A stretch of DNA of 47,634 nucleotides from Heyndrickxia sporothermodurans (GTDB taxonomy: Bacteria; Bacillota; Bacilli; Bacillales; Bacillaceae_C). Positions 8,101 through 17,190 of this stretch are shown here, in pieces. The first letter of the stretch is position 1; each line of letters begins with the position of its first letter. The notes beneath the pieces are model-generated. The model did no database searches, had not been told where the DNA came from, and was given only the letters and a program-made list of their open reading frames with translations. The translations under genes were made by a program, and so were the position numbers. The DNA is taken from NCBI GenBank assembly GCA_018333075.1, contig BORH01000029.1, positions 1 to 47,634 of the forward strand, in the 5' to 3' direction.

Positions 8101-11100
8101 ATGAATATCCCAGTTCCGTTCCTTCTGTTGTGGATGTAGTCGTTAATTTTAATGCTTGATTTCCACCGAGAGGTTGATATTCTTTTTCTGGAATTTTTAC
8201 AATGGATGCTGCACCACTATCTTTGGAAAGCGTTACATTCCAATTGTTATAGTTTCCTTCAAAACTAGAATTCGTAACTAGATTATTAGCAACAGACAAT
8301 TCAGCACTAGATTGAATTTCATTTCCAAAATCATCAAATCTCGATACAGAAGATACGACCCCTGCCTCATCATTTTCAGAAATAGGATTTAGACCATCAT
8401 AAGCGATTGTTGTTTTTTCGCCTTCTGTATCCACAAACTTAATAACATCATTATTTTCATTGTACTGGTAGCTTTCTTTTCCGTAGCTATCAGTCGCTGT
8501 TAATACATTTCCATTTTTATCATAAGTATATGTTTCAGTCGCTGTTTTACCAATATCTTTTGGATCCCAGGATTTAACTAAGTTATTCCCTTCGTATTCA
8601 TATCTAGACTCTAAGTTATAATTAGCACCTGTTTGTCCTGGTGCATAAGCTTCTATTTCCTTAATTGGATTAGCTGCTGCATTATACTCATAAAATGTCT
8701 TATTCCCTTTTGGATAGGTCACAATGAGCGTTCTTTTTGGCAAATCATAAGTAAAAGTTGTGACTTTCCCTTTAGGATTGGTAACCTTTTGGATTCGTTT
8801 TTCTGTACCATCATACTCATATAAGGTTTGAACTTGTTTTTCATTTGTATTCGTTGGATCAATCAGCTTCGATAGCAGTTTCTTTCCATTATACTCATAC
8901 TTCGTCGTTTCATTATTCGCATTGGTAACAGAGATTAGTAGATCATTTTGATACGTAAAGGTAGTCGTTCTCCCTTTTGGATCAGTTATTTTAGATACCA
9001 ACCCATCTTTATATTCTAAGGTCAATTTTCTTCCTGACGCATCTGTGATGGTTTTTAATTGATCATCCGTATAGGTATAAATTGTTTTATTGCTTTCCTT
9101 TTGGGCATCTCGTACTTCTTTGATTTTTCCTGTTGTTTTATCAAAATAAATTTTCGATTGATCTTTATCCGTAATAATATATTCTGTAGTTGTTTCTTTT
9201 AGTTCCAGATAAACACCTGATGGTGCTTCAAATGTTCCATCTGATTTCTTTAAGAAACTATGAATTGTCCCATCCTCATCTGAAAATTTAATATAGGACG
9301 ATTCTGATTTTATGCTCATTTCAACATCGCTATACCAGCCGTACCCAAAGATTCCTTTAGTAGTCGATAAACTGTTATAAGTTCTTCCAATACTTAGTCC
9401 TGGTCCTCGACCGTCTATCGAGTAATCTGTTTCGTCAATTAATAAGTTCCCTGTTGCTGCGTTTACAGTACCATTCGGTACACTAATGCCAGTCCAATAG
9501 TCTTCCATTCCTAAGAAATCTTCAGGACCTGGAATCGTTGGTTTAAATAAACCAGACCAATTGCTTTCTGGATGACCAGCATTACTAAATGCTTTAATCT
9601 TAAACCAGTAATTTTTAGAATTTGGATATGTTCCTTTGGAGTTTCTATAGACAGGTGATGGGTCAAGAGCAAGTTCCGCTCCACCACCTTTTACATTTAA
9701 TTTATATCCTCCTGCAGCAATTTGTTCCTGAGTTGGCCACAAGCCTTTATTTTGAGTTGACCATGAAAGTGTATTTTTTCCGACTGAAGCAACTTCCTCA
9801 TACTCAATGCCGTTATACATTGCAATCTTATATCCATCAGCACCTTCAACAGGTTCCCAATCCAATTTGACATATCCAGACTTTTCATTCATTGCATTTG
9901 GATATGGACGTCCAGTTGGGGTTTTAGGGACTTCCATTGGCATATAAATTTTGGTTGCAGTTGATTGTGGACTATCTCCACCCGGATACACGGCTACAAT
10001 TCTTACCCAATAGTTGCGAGCATTCGGATATGTTCCTCCATCAGCTGCTGCATTTTGATATACAGGATTAGGATTAAAGGCGAGCTCAGTTCCTGTTTTA
10101 TCAGTTCTTAGTGCGTAAAGACCTGATTTTATTTGTGCTTTGGTTGGCCAAATTTTCTGTCCCTTTGTTGACCAGCTAGTAACATTTCCAACACTGAATG
10201 CATTATAAGATTTGCCGTTATAAAGTAAAACTTTATATCCTGTAGCTCCAGGAACCTTATTCCAATTAATATTTAAATATCCAGTACCTGTACCGGTGCC
10301 ATTCGATGTTGCTGTTACTGTCGGAGCAGGTGGAGCGTCATAGTGATACGTGACTGATAAATATGGTTTTAATGTTGAATTATCAGAGGAGACAATCTTT
10401 TTCCAAAAAGTTTGTCCATTTCCATTCGCATGAAGTTTAAATCCATTATTAGTTTTTGTTCCTGCTGCCCATGCTTTTACGGTATTTAACACATTAAACT
10501 GGACCCATTCATCTCTTCCTGCATTTACATTTCCTATATTTTTAGAACTCGGTTTATTATTCCACGTTAAGGTTGAAGCATCCCAACTACCTGTGACTTC
10601 ATCTAACCATAGACCATTCTTCGTTGTCGCACTATAAGCATGTGTTACATAGACATTTAGCGTAGCAGAATCAATAACTGCTTTATTAATCTTTGAAATA
10701 TTTTGTTTTAAGAACGCATAATTCGTGCCAGTAGTCCCATCATAATATCCAATTTTTAATACATATTGATTTTGACTAGAATCCCATTTCTTTGTGGCTG
10801 TTCCATAATTTGTTGTAGGATACGCACTCATTATAAAAGCATCTGAACTTGTGGATAATGAAGTAGTTGGATCTATAAACACGGGATAAACTCGCTTGGG
10901 ATCTTTAAGCCATTTTTCATCTGCCGTTACAGTCAGAATATATCCATCGTTCACCTTTTCTAAATCATAGGTTACATTTTCAGATCGTGTTGCCTCCGAA
11001 GAACGTTCATCAATTTTTGAGTCAGACATAAATGGTGCGGGGAGAACGAAAGTTGGTTCATCTTCTTTTTCTTTATAAAACGCAATAGAACCGTCTTTTT

Positions 11101-11770
11101 GAACTTCACCAGTTAATTCTGTTTTTAATTGAAAGGCGAAGGTATTTAGTCCTGTATAAGAATGTAGGACGATATCTTCTTTAACATTTTCATTAAAGGT
11201 AATATTTCGCAAATCAATATTTGGAAAGATTTCCTTATGTGTAATGATATTTTCGTCGAAGCTCGGCTTTGCATCTGTTACTTGAACTTTTTGATCTTTT
11301 CCCGAAGCTTCCAAGATGGAAAATATGATAGATGCTTTATCCTTTTCAAAAATAGCATATTCTCCATTCTTCATTTGCTCATAGAAAATAGATGATAATA
11401 AAGTGTTTTCTGTCTCGATTACTTTTTGATCATCTAGCGTTGTTTTATATAAATCTGTAGAAATTTCAGTGTATTGACCATTATTTTCAATATGGATAGG
11501 ATCAAAATATATATTCTTTGTAAAAGTCCCATCCCCATTATCAAAGACTTTCGTATTATCCGTTCTTTCCTCGACAATCTCTTTTTCTTGTGGAGGATTA
11601 TTAACTTTTCCATCTTTACCTTCTTTTGTTTTACTTTCTTTTACTTTTACTGTTTGTTCATTTGTCTCCTTATCATTCTTATTTGCAAATACTTCGAACG
11701 GTACGGAAGTAAACACCAATAAGAATGCTAGAATCCAAATCAAGTATTTTTTCTTGAAACCCTTCTTCAT
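5183..11770 (-). CDS. wapA: WapA-like RHS/YD-repeat polymorphic toxin
   Basis: A 2195-residue secreted contact-dependent toxin. The start is ATG at 11770, after AAGGAG; a longer frame upstream lacks a ribosome site. Order: signal peptide (1-29); acidic N-terminal region; DNRLRE-type domain (about 298-470); two fibronectin-III-like segments (about 478-600 and 613-740); DUF6531-like entry (about 753-820); YD repeats; two jelly-roll, carbohydrate-binding-like segments (about 1163-1330 and 1333-1480); more YD repeats; RHS core with RYAGYQYDEETGLYYLMARY (about 2017) and the NPVMNIDPDGH border (ends 2081). The 114-residue tip after it has about 34 Lys/Arg and 2 Asp/Glu, is rich in Gly/Ala, and shows no nuclease motif I know. 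The RHS shell presumably encloses and releases the tip. The small membrane protein follows in the same transcript. Confidence 0.9.
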   Translation of the reverse strand: MKKGFKKKYLIWILAFLLVFTSVPFEVFANKNDKETNEQTVKVKESKTKEGKDGKVNNPPQEKEIVEERTDNTKVFDNGDGTFTKNIYFDPIHIENNGQYTEISTDLYKTTLDDQKVIETENTLLSSIFYEQMKNGEYAIFEKDKASIIFSILEASGKDQKVQVTDAKPSFDENIITHKEIFPNIDLRNITFNENVKEDIVLHSYTGLNTFAFQLKTELTGEVQKDGSIAFYKEKEDEPTFVLPAPFMSDSKIDERSSEATRSENVTYDLEKVNDGYILTVTADEKWLKDPKRVYPVFIDPTTSLSTSSDAFIMSAYPTTNYGTATKKWDSSQNQYVLKIGYYDGTTGTNYAFLKQNISKINKAVIDSATLNVYVTHAYSATTKNGLWLDEVTGSWDASTLTWNNKPSSKNIGNVNAGRDEWVQFNVLNTVKAWAAGTKTNNGFKLHANGNGQTFWKKIVSSDNSTLKPYLSVTYHYDAPPAPTVTATSNGTGTGTGYLNINWNKVPGATGYKVLLYNGKSYNAFSVGNVTSWSTKGQKIWPTKAQIKSGLYALRTDKTGTELAFNPNPVYQNAAADGGTYPNARNYWVRIVAVYPGGDSPQSTATKIYMPMEVPKTPTGRPYPNAMNEKSGYVKLDWEPVEGADGYKIAMYNGIEYEEVASVGKNTLSWSTQNKGLWPTQEQIAAGGYKLNVKGGGAELALDPSPVYRNSKGTYPNSKNYWFKIKAFSNAGHPESNWSGLFKPTIPGPEDFLGMEDYWTGISVPNGTVNAATGNLLIDETDYSIDGRGPGLSIGRTYNSLSTTKGIFGYGWYSDVEMSIKSESSYIKFSDEDGTIHSFLKKSDGTFEAPSGVYLELKETTTEYIITDKDQSKIYFDKTTGKIKEVRDAQKESNKTIYTYTDDQLKTITDASGRKLTLEYKDGLVSKITDPKGRTTTFTYQNDLLISVTNANNETTKYEYNGKKLLSKLIDPTNTNEKQVQTLYEYDGTEKRIQKVTNPKGKVTTFTYDLPKRTLIVTYPKGNKTFYEYNAAANPIKEIEAYAPGQTGANYNLESRYEYEGNNLVKSWDPKDIGKTATETYTYDKNGNVLTATDSYGKESYQYNENNDVIKFVDTEGEKTTIAYDGLNPISENDEAGVVSSVSRFDDFGNEIQSSAELSVANNLVTNSSFEGNYNNWNVTLSKDSGAASIVKIPEKEYQPLGGNQALKLTTTSTTEGTELGYSSLTQVIPVEPNQTYTFSADIKTVNLKNAKAFLNVQQLNGNTRVQWNNNKYSALKGNQPWTRRQITFKTASNVNNVRLYLEIDHNHSATSGEAWFDRIQLEKADVSSSYNPVINGSFEQGKTGWVLASGSASIDDTEAYDGNKSVKMVRTSTTQDRIHYRQTFVLNQPIDNPKPISLTAVSKSENVKNSVEKVPNSDYSIWATIRYADGTSESRNTPFPLGTQDWNRAVLYIDAKKAIASIDFYGIFRGNNTGTVWFDAFRLMEGNVLSTVEYDAKKNYAEKTTDVLGRVSLKKYDEIGNLLNETNPKGSKKTYSYDSNNQLKSLTLPNSTIVSYEYDKNGKNTVKTITAGEKKQVFTYQYDEDNKVTSAIDPLNYETSFRYDDNDNLTQTILPNGNIIKNTYDNADRIDKIYYNNDLAFQFEKDKNSNETLIVDSINKLKKEQVFDAKNRITNQIIKKNDTTLGTVSWKYPTDSDKLESSSFSHNGTSQTFSYEYNKLEQNTVVKNISNTFKLDYDELGNVTTYTPANGVGTSYAYDRAGQVLSMSTNKVDTSTGAMTSVIDEKYAYDANGNRTEVLYNNGTKSTFSYDNLNQLISETDKDGSVNEYKYDGFGNRIYQKIGSQAAITSTYNILNQLTNYGNEAIKYDKNGNRIEDGTYKYEWNAADQLISITKKGENSPYVEYKYDDKGRRIQKNIKGIITNYTYDGDSLNVLYETNANEQVQRSYVYSVDGQLLAFNKHSGSTVSATYYYHYNPRGDVIALTDKSGNVVATYSYDSWGNPLETKRTGIALENPFRYAGYQYDEETGLYYLMARYYHPTHGVFLSLDPHPGDEDDPVTQNGYTYGDNNPVMNIDPDGHKAWKKVKRFFRKTWSGVKAGAKAVYQSYKENVGAVAAVILPAGAGYRYGSKQYRKKNTPSFNKKLLKRGARKAGIKMASKALGGWGLLADGVTFYKGFKKGYRSYGKGKKRKKR

Positions 11771-12245
11771 TTCACCTTCTCCTTTATATAAGTTTACTAA
11801 AATTACAAATACCTTAATTTTAGTAATAATATTGTAACAAAATAGTATAGAGAAATAAATGGAATTATAGTTAATCTTTGATGCTACTTTCAAAAAATTG
11901 AATTTCTTCCTATAATCTCCTGTTTCAATTGTTGAGAATGAAGAGCCTACTGATAAAAAAATAAATGCTTTCTCATAAGAGTGTCAACTTCATCAATTGA
12001 CAACAAGACTATAAATGAAATTCATGATGTGTCGAAGAGATAGTTAATGCCAAATTAAATAAATATAAATACTATTCTTTCTTCATGACAATTTTCTAGT
12101 ACTATTCTTTTCTGTGGCTTTAGAACATTTATTAAAACTTATGCAATTTAATTCGATTAGATCGAGTAGATTTTGATAGTTATAATAGATAGTTCATTCA
12201 ACAGTTGTTGGTGAATCCACTTATAAAATCAACTAACCGGAGCAT
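11771..12245. other. wapA upstream region, no gene
   Basis: AT-rich gap between wapA and the AraC gene. It holds an inverted repeat at 11794-11826, and TGTCAA/TTGACA arms near 11985-12005. No open frame with a ribosome site is seen, and I could not place a confident -35/-10 pair. Confidence 0.5.
11794..11826. promoter_or_regulatory. 12-bp perfect inverted repeat in the wapA leader
   Basis: TTACTAAAATTA at 11794-11805 and TAATTTTAGTAA at 11815-11826, with a nine-base gap, about 24 bp upstream of the wapA start. Its symmetry and size suit a dimeric regulator site or an mRNA hairpin; which one is not decidable from sequence. Confidence 0.5.
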
Positions 12246-13130
12246 CTACCCATTTTTGAATTTTTTATATGCTAGTGGTGTCATGTTCATCGACTTTTGG
12301 AATTTATCGATGAAATAGCTGGTACTGTTAAAACCAACTTGGTAAGCAACCTCTGTCACATTTGATTCTGCTTGCTGTAATAGAAGTAGGCTTTTTTGGA
12401 TTCTATACTCTGTTACATAATTTAGCGGTGTTTTCTTCAAGATTCTTTTAAAATATCGACAGCATTCAGAACGACTTAATTGACCAGCTTTTGCAATATC
12501 GTCCAACATAATTTTTTCTGCATAATGGAGATGGATCCAATTTAACATTTGCTTCATTCGATGACTTTTAAGCATTTCGGTTTGATTGTATTCTAATTGA
12601 AATCCATTTATAATTAAGTTTTTCCAAATTAATGCTAGTTGTATATTAATGTCTATTTCATAGTTAGGAGTTTTCTTTTGAATCCAATGCTTGATTTTTA
12701 TAATGGCATCTAAAATATTTTTTCCCCATTCTACGTTTGCATCTAAATATAAGTAAGGTAGATTAGTTGCTTGAATATAGGGATAGACATAAGTTGTATA
12801 GAGCTCTTGGGATAATACGAAATGCGGAGAAACATTTAAACAAATATAAACACATCCCGATTGATTCTTTTCTTCAGCCATGTGCAGACAGCCACTATTA
12901 ATAAATAATCCGTCTCCTTCATGAACTATTATTTTTTCTTCATTTATTTGAAATATTGCTTCCCCTTTTATAATCAAAACAAATTGAATTTCCTCATGCC
13001 AATGAAGTGGTATATATCCGTTAATATTTTGGTTGATTGTCGTTTCATAGCAGGCAACCGGTAATACAACGGTACGATGCTCGGTTAACTCTTTCAAGCT
13101 TTGATCAACCATAAAATTTTTAATTTGCAT
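12246..13130 (-). CDS. AraC-family transcriptional regulator with cupin sensor
   Basis: A 294-residue regulator. An N-terminal cupin-like sensor (about 15-110, with PLHWHEEIQFV and EGDGLFINSGCLH) is followed by a linker and a C-terminal double helix-turn-helix (about 192-292, ending in AYQVGFNSTSYFIDKFQKSM and TPLAYKKF). This layout is typical of AraC proteins that sense a small ligand. It is divergent from the EamA exporter gene across 106 bp, so control of that exporter is likely. The ligand is not predictable. The start is an ATG at 13130 after a modest ribosome site. Confidence 0.88.
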   Translation of the reverse strand: MQIKNFMVDQSLKELTEHRTVVLPVACYETTINQNINGYIPLHWHEEIQFVLIIKGEAIFQINEEKIIVHEGDGLFINSGCLHMAEEKNQSGCVYICLNVSPHFVLSQELYTTYVYPYIQATNLPYLYLDANVEWGKNILDAIIKIKHWIQKKTPNYEIDINIQLALIWKNLIINGFQLEYNQTEMLKSHRMKQMLNWIHLHYAEKIMLDDIAKAGQLSRSECCRYFKRILKKTPLNYVTEYRIQKSLLLLQQAESNVTEVAYQVGFNSTSYFIDKFQKSMNMTPLAYKKFKNG

Positions 13131-13236
13131 ATAACCACCTCAATATTTTTATATTTTTTTATCCGATTTGAGTATTTTTTAAAGAATTTCCCATTTATGA
13201 TAACACTATAATTATATTAAAGTAGGAGGAATAAGG

Positions 13237-14193
13237 GTGAAAAATCCTACAAAAAGCAGAGGACTTTTTCTCGTTATTACAGGAGCAATCTTTTGGGGAA
13301 TTGGGGGTACCGTTGCACAAAAGCTTTTTCATGAATACAGGATCCATGTTCAATGGCTCGTAACCATACGATTACTAATAGCTGGTATTTTGCTTCTAAC
13401 GATTCAATTTTCAGCTAAAGATCGATCACAAGTTTTTGGAGTTTGGAAAAATAAAAGAACAGCTGTTCACTTAATCATCTTTGGTATACTAGGAATGCTT
13501 GCCGTGCAATACACTTATATGGCATCCATTAAACATGGAAATGCGGCTGTTGCAACGTTATTACAATACTTATCTCCTGTTATGATTATCATTTACTTAT
13601 TATTACGCAAGCAGTCCATTCTTACAATCCAAGATTTATTATCAGTAACACTTGCATTAGCGGGGTGCTTTTTCTTATTAACAAACGGTTCAATCTCTCA
13701 ACTATCCGTTACGACACCTGCTATTGTTTGGGGTGTTTTATCAGGAGTAGCATTAGCTTTCTATACTTTATATGCGGTTCCATTACTAAAGCAATACGAT
13801 TCGCTTGTTGTAGTTGGCTGGGCTATGATAATCGGTGGTTCAGCATTGAGCGTTATCTATCCACCATGGAAAATGGACTTGGCTGCCCTTACGTTAGAAG
13901 CTTATCTATACTTAATATTTATCATCCTTTTTGGCACAATGCTAGCATTTTGGTTTTATATCGAAAGCTTACAAAGTATTTCACCAAAGGAAACAAGCCT
14001 ACTTGCTAGTTTAGAGCCTCTAGCAGCCGTAATAACAACCGTATTCTGGCTAAAAGAACCTTTTGGACTTTTTCAATGGGCAGGTACATTTTGCATTATA
14101 AGCATGATTTTATTATTAGCATTCAATAAGGAGTCATCTTCTGACAATAGAAAAGTCCGAAAAATCCGCATACAACATACAGACAGTAAATAA
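13237..14193 (+). CDS. EamA/DMT-family transporter
   Basis: A 318-residue inner-membrane protein with two EamA repeats (about 10-147 and 158-298) and about ten membrane segments, the normal size of drug/metabolite transporters of the RhaT/YdcZ-like group. Members export amino acids, metabolites or drugs; substrate unknown here. The start is GTG at 13237, six bases after AGGAGGA. The C-terminal tail is short and basic. Divergent from the AraC/cupin regulator, which probably controls it. Confidence 0.88.
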   Translation: MKNPTKSRGLFLVITGAIFWGIGGTVAQKLFHEYRIHVQWLVTIRLLIAGILLLTIQFSAKDRSQVFGVWKNKRTAVHLIIFGILGMLAVQYTYMASIKHGNAAVATLLQYLSPVMIIIYLLLRKQSILTIQDLLSVTLALAGCFFLLTNGSISQLSVTTPAIVWGVLSGVALAFYTLYAVPLLKQYDSLVVVGWAMIIGGSALSVIYPPWKMDLAALTLEAYLYLIFIILFGTMLAFWFYIESLQSISPKETSLLASLEPLAAVITTVFWLKEPFGLFQWAGTFCIISMILLLAFNKESSSDNRKVRKIRIQHTDSK

Positions 14194-14206
14194 AAATCAA
14201 AAACAA

Positions 14207-14237
14207 GGAGCAGAGTATTTATCCTGCTCCTTTCTTA
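14207..14237. terminator. Terminator between convergent genes
   Basis: Stem GGAGCAG (14207-14213) with CTGCTCC (14224-14230), then TTTCTT on the + strand and TTGTTTTTG on the - strand. It can serve both the EamA gene and the aconitase-family operon. Confidence 0.75.
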
Positions 14238-14244
14238 TTAAAGA

Positions 14245-14421
14245 TTAATCGAGCAGACGATTATTTTCATCTACTGACATAATTTTTACAGGTTTTCTGT
14301 CGCCATCTAAGTTTATTTCTCCTTTTCCATGGCAGACATTACATGTATACTGCCACCCTTCATCATCGGACAGCATTCCGGTTCCTTCACAAGTCCTGCA
14401 TGTTATTTCTCTGTCTATCAT
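14245..14421 (-). CDS. Small DnaJ-type zinc-finger protein
   Basis: A 58-residue protein with two CxxCxG-type motifs, CRTCEGTG (C8, C11) and CNVCHGKG (C28, C31), like one zinc centre of the DnaJ cysteine-rich domain. No J domain is present. The start is ATG at 14421, eight bases after GGAGGTGG. It begins 26 bp after the stop of the aconitase-family gene on the same strand, so the two are co-transcribed. A role in protein folding or Fe-S enzyme care is possible but only inferred from the motif and the neighbour. Confidence 0.78.
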   Translation of the reverse strand: MIDREITCRTCEGTGMLSDDEGWQYTCNVCHGKGEINLDGDRKPVKIMSVDENNRLLD

Positions 14422-14447
14422 TTTCAGCCCACCTCCAATGTAAAAAT

Positions 14448-16397
14448 TTAAACGGTTCGTTCAGCTTGACGTTTTTTGACCCAGTTAATTAAGCCACCTG
14501 CTAGAATGATATCAATTTGCCTTTCTGACAATAAATGCTTCACTTTCATTTCTTTATTTTTTCCTTTTACAGAAATAGTCAATTCATTTCCTTGAGCGAT
14601 TTTCTTTCTAATATCTTCGAGCTCAAGAACATCCCCTTGTTCGAGGCTGTTATAATCTTCTTCATTGATAAAAGTAATTGGCAACACACCAAAATTAACA
14701 AGGTTTTGCCAATGTATTCGTGCAAAGTCTTTTACTAACGCAACCCTTAAACCAAGATATCTTGGCGCAAGTGCCGCATGCTCTCTACTGGAGCCCTGTC
14801 CATAATTGAATCCTCCTACAACTGCATGCTCCCCAGTTTCTTTTGCACGTGTATAATAAGTACGATCAATAATTTCAAAAGTAAATTTACTAATTTCAGG
14901 CAAATTACTTCGATATGGTAAAACTCTTGCTCCACCAGCAAGAATTTCATCAGTCGAAATGTTGTCACCCATCTTCAATAATATAGGAAGCTCCATTTTA
15001 TCTGGCATTTCATCCATTTTCGGAATGGAGGCTATATTTGGTCCTTTTTGAAGTTTCACCTTTTTCGCTTCTTCATAAGGTAAAGGTTCATCTAGTAACT
15101 TTGTATCGATTACTGGATTTTTTGGTTGATCCACTTTAGGATATTGTATATTTGCATTTCGAGGATCGGTAATTTTACCTGTTAATGCAGATACCGCTGC
15201 AGTCTCAGGACTACATAAAAAAACACTATCTTCCCTTGTACCAGACCTCCCTGGAAAATTCCGTGGTGTTGTACGTAAACTGTTTCTTCCAGTTGCTGGA
15301 GCTTGCCCCATCCCTATACATCCATTACATCCAGCCTGATGAAGTCGTGCCCCTGATTGCAGAAGACTTGCAATATGACTTTCTCGAACTAGGTCTGTTA
15401 ACATTTGTCTTGATGTAGGATTAACATCGAAGGAAATTCCATCTGCAATATGTTTTCCCTTCACAATTTCAGCAGCAATCGCAAAATCACGGTATCCAGG
15501 ATTTGCAGAAGATCCAATATAAGATTGATAAATAGGGGTCCCTTCAACCTCTGATACTGGGACAACATTTCCCGGACTAGAAGGTTTAGCAATTAATGGA
15601 ACAACATCTGATAAATTGAGTTCCTCATTAATATCATAAGTTGCACCATCATCAGCTTCTAATAAAATCCAATCCCCTTCTCTTCCTTGTTCTTTTAAAA
15701 ACCTTTTAATTTCCTCATCAGAAGGAAACACCGTTCCAGTCGCTCCTAGCTCAGCCCCCATATTTGCAATCACATGACGATCCATAGCACTAAGAGTTTT
15801 AACACCAGGACCATAATATTCAATAACTTTTCCAACGCCTCCTTTTACCCCATGCCTGCGAAGCATTTCTAGGATAACATCTTTCGCACTTACCCAATCA
15901 GGGAGCTCTCCAGTTAATTTTACTCCCCATACTTTTGGCATTTTCACATAAAAGGGTTCTCCTGCAATAGCCATAGCTACATCAATTCCTCCTGCACCCA
16001 TAGCAAGCATACCCATACAGCCATTTGCACAAGTATGGCTATCAGACCCTAACAAGGTTTTTCCTGGTTTGGCTAATCTCTGCATATGAACAGGATGACT
16101 TACACCATTTCCAGGTCTACTAAAATAAATTCCAAATCTGCGTGTAGCACTTTCTAAAAAAAGATGATCATCGGGATTCTTACTATCTACTTGAATCAGA
16201 TTATGATCGACATATTGTGCTGAAGCCTCTGTTTTTGCCCTTTCTAATCCCATCGCCTCTAGTTCTAACATAACCATCGTTCCAGTTGCATCTTGAGTTA
16301 AAGTTTGGTCAATTTTAAGACCAATTTCTTCCCCAGGAATCATTTCACCTGAAATAAGGTGATTCTTTATTAACTTTTGGGTAATGTTTGATGGCAT
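14448..16397 (-). CDS. Aconitase-family hydratase (short, Aquifex-type)
   Basis: A 649-residue Fe-S hydro-lyase of the aconitase superfamily, expected to interconvert citrate and isocitrate or a homologue. It is much shorter than the roughly 900-residue CitB of Bacillus and resembles the short Aquifex-type group. The start is ATG at 16397 after AGGAGGG. Seen: GSDSHTCANGCMGM (S118-M130), HQAGCNGCIGMG with C357 and C360 (two cluster cysteines), NFPGRSGTRED (380-390), and the swivel-domain NYGQGSSREHAALAPRYLG. The usual first cluster ligand in GSCTN is replaced: residues 295-299 are GSSAN. C123 and C127 are extra cysteines in the SDSHT loop. It is followed by the small zinc-finger gene. Confidence 0.82.
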   Translation of the reverse strand: MPSNITQKLIKNHLISGEMIPGEEIGLKIDQTLTQDATGTMVMLELEAMGLERAKTEASAQYVDHNLIQVDSKNPDDHLFLESATRRFGIYFSRPGNGVSHPVHMQRLAKPGKTLLGSDSHTCANGCMGMLAMGAGGIDVAMAIAGEPFYVKMPKVWGVKLTGELPDWVSAKDVILEMLRRHGVKGGVGKVIEYYGPGVKTLSAMDRHVIANMGAELGATGTVFPSDEEIKRFLKEQGREGDWILLEADDGATYDINEELNLSDVVPLIAKPSSPGNVVPVSEVEGTPIYQSYIGSSANPGYRDFAIAAEIVKGKHIADGISFDVNPTSRQMLTDLVRESHIASLLQSGARLHQAGCNGCIGMGQAPATGRNSLRTTPRNFPGRSGTREDSVFLCSPETAAVSALTGKITDPRNANIQYPKVDQPKNPVIDTKLLDEPLPYEEAKKVKLQKGPNIASIPKMDEMPDKMELPILLKMGDNISTDEILAGGARVLPYRSNLPEISKFTFEIIDRTYYTRAKETGEHAVVGGFNYGQGSSREHAALAPRYLGLRVALVKDFARIHWQNLVNFGVLPITFINEEDYNSLEQGDVLELEDIRKKIAQGNELTISVKGKNKEMKVKHLLSERQIDIILAGGLINWVKKRQAERTV

Positions 16398-16531
16398 AAC
16401 ATGCCCTCCTATTAAATTGAGTTCCATATGACTATTCATTTCTTTAATAATCTTTTTAACTATTTGCGTAAAAGAGAAAAATATACATATTTAGTCAAAA
16501 ACACTTCTTTCCGTAACGAATCACAATAATT

Positions 16532-16591
16532 AGTCACCATGTTGACATTTGATTCGATTAATGATACTTTAATAAAGTCAACATGGTGACT
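16532..16591 (+). promoter_or_regulatory. Twin MarR operators around the marR promoter
   Basis: AGTCACCATGTTGAC at 16532-16546 and its exact complement GTCAACATGGTGACT at 16577-16591. Each arm is itself a near-palindrome GTCAnCATGnTGAC, as expected for a MarR dimer site; centres are 44 bp apart. A TTGACA (-35) at 16542-16547 lies in the left site, so autorepression is likely. The divergent aconitase-family gene starts 134 bp to the left and could be co-regulated. Confidence 0.8.
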
Positions 16592-16611
16592 TTATTAGAA
16601 AGGAGTTAAAT

Positions 16612-17190
16612 ATGAATCTTAACTTTTTACTAAAGGAACTGCATTTTATGCAGCAAAGCTATGCAACCTTATTCTCAGTAGTCAACAAGGTTCAAACTCG
16701 TGGAGACGAATACCTGGAAATATTAACATCCCGCCAGCATATGGCTCTTATCGCTATTGCCCATTTACCAATCGAAAACACTACACTTGTTAATATCGCT
16801 AAAAAATTAGGTACAACAAAACAGACCGCTAACAAGTTAATTACAAGCCTCACGAAAAAAGGGTATGTTAAAACGGTACCGAGTAAAATAGATAAACGTT
16901 CTATTAATATTGAAATTACAGTCGAAGGAAAAAAGGCGTTAATGACTTGTTCAGAAAAATCCACTTATTTCTTAGCAGATATGTTTCACGGATTCACAAC
17001 TGAAGAAATTGAAACATTTTGGATATTATTACAAAAGCTATATCGCTTCGATGGAGAGGAACAAGATGGTTTTGAAGAGCAAGCAAATTTTGAATTGGAT
17101 GAGCATGTACAATTAGACACTGATCACTATAAAGAAAAAGTATTCACTGAGTTTTCAAAACGCAGATATAGGGGTGGAAAGGATGAATGA
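16612..17190 (+). CDS. MarR-family transcriptional regulator
   Basis: A 192-residue winged-helix regulator. The helix-turn-helix lies around residues 55-90 (NIAKKLGTTKQTANKLITSL) and the wing follows (TVPSKIDKRSINIEIT). It has a C-terminal extension of about 40 acidic residues beyond the usual 150. The ATG follows AAGGAG. Twin palindromic operators lie directly upstream, so it probably represses itself. Its last eight bases overlap the next gene (ATGAATGA), which means translational coupling. Confidence 0.9.
   Translation: MNLNFLLKELHFMQQSYATLFSVVNKVQTRGDEYLEILTSRQHMALIAIAHLPIENTTLVNIAKKLGTTKQTANKLITSLTKKGYVKTVPSKIDKRSINIEITVEGKKALMTCSEKSTYFLADMFHGFTTEEIETFWILLQKLYRFDGEEQDGFEEQANFELDEHVQLDTDHYKEKVFTEFSKRRYRGGKDE

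Noticed and set aside
11771-11893. 41-residue N-terminal extension of WapA
   Set aside because: The signal peptide begins at the ATG at 11770, directly after AAGGAG.
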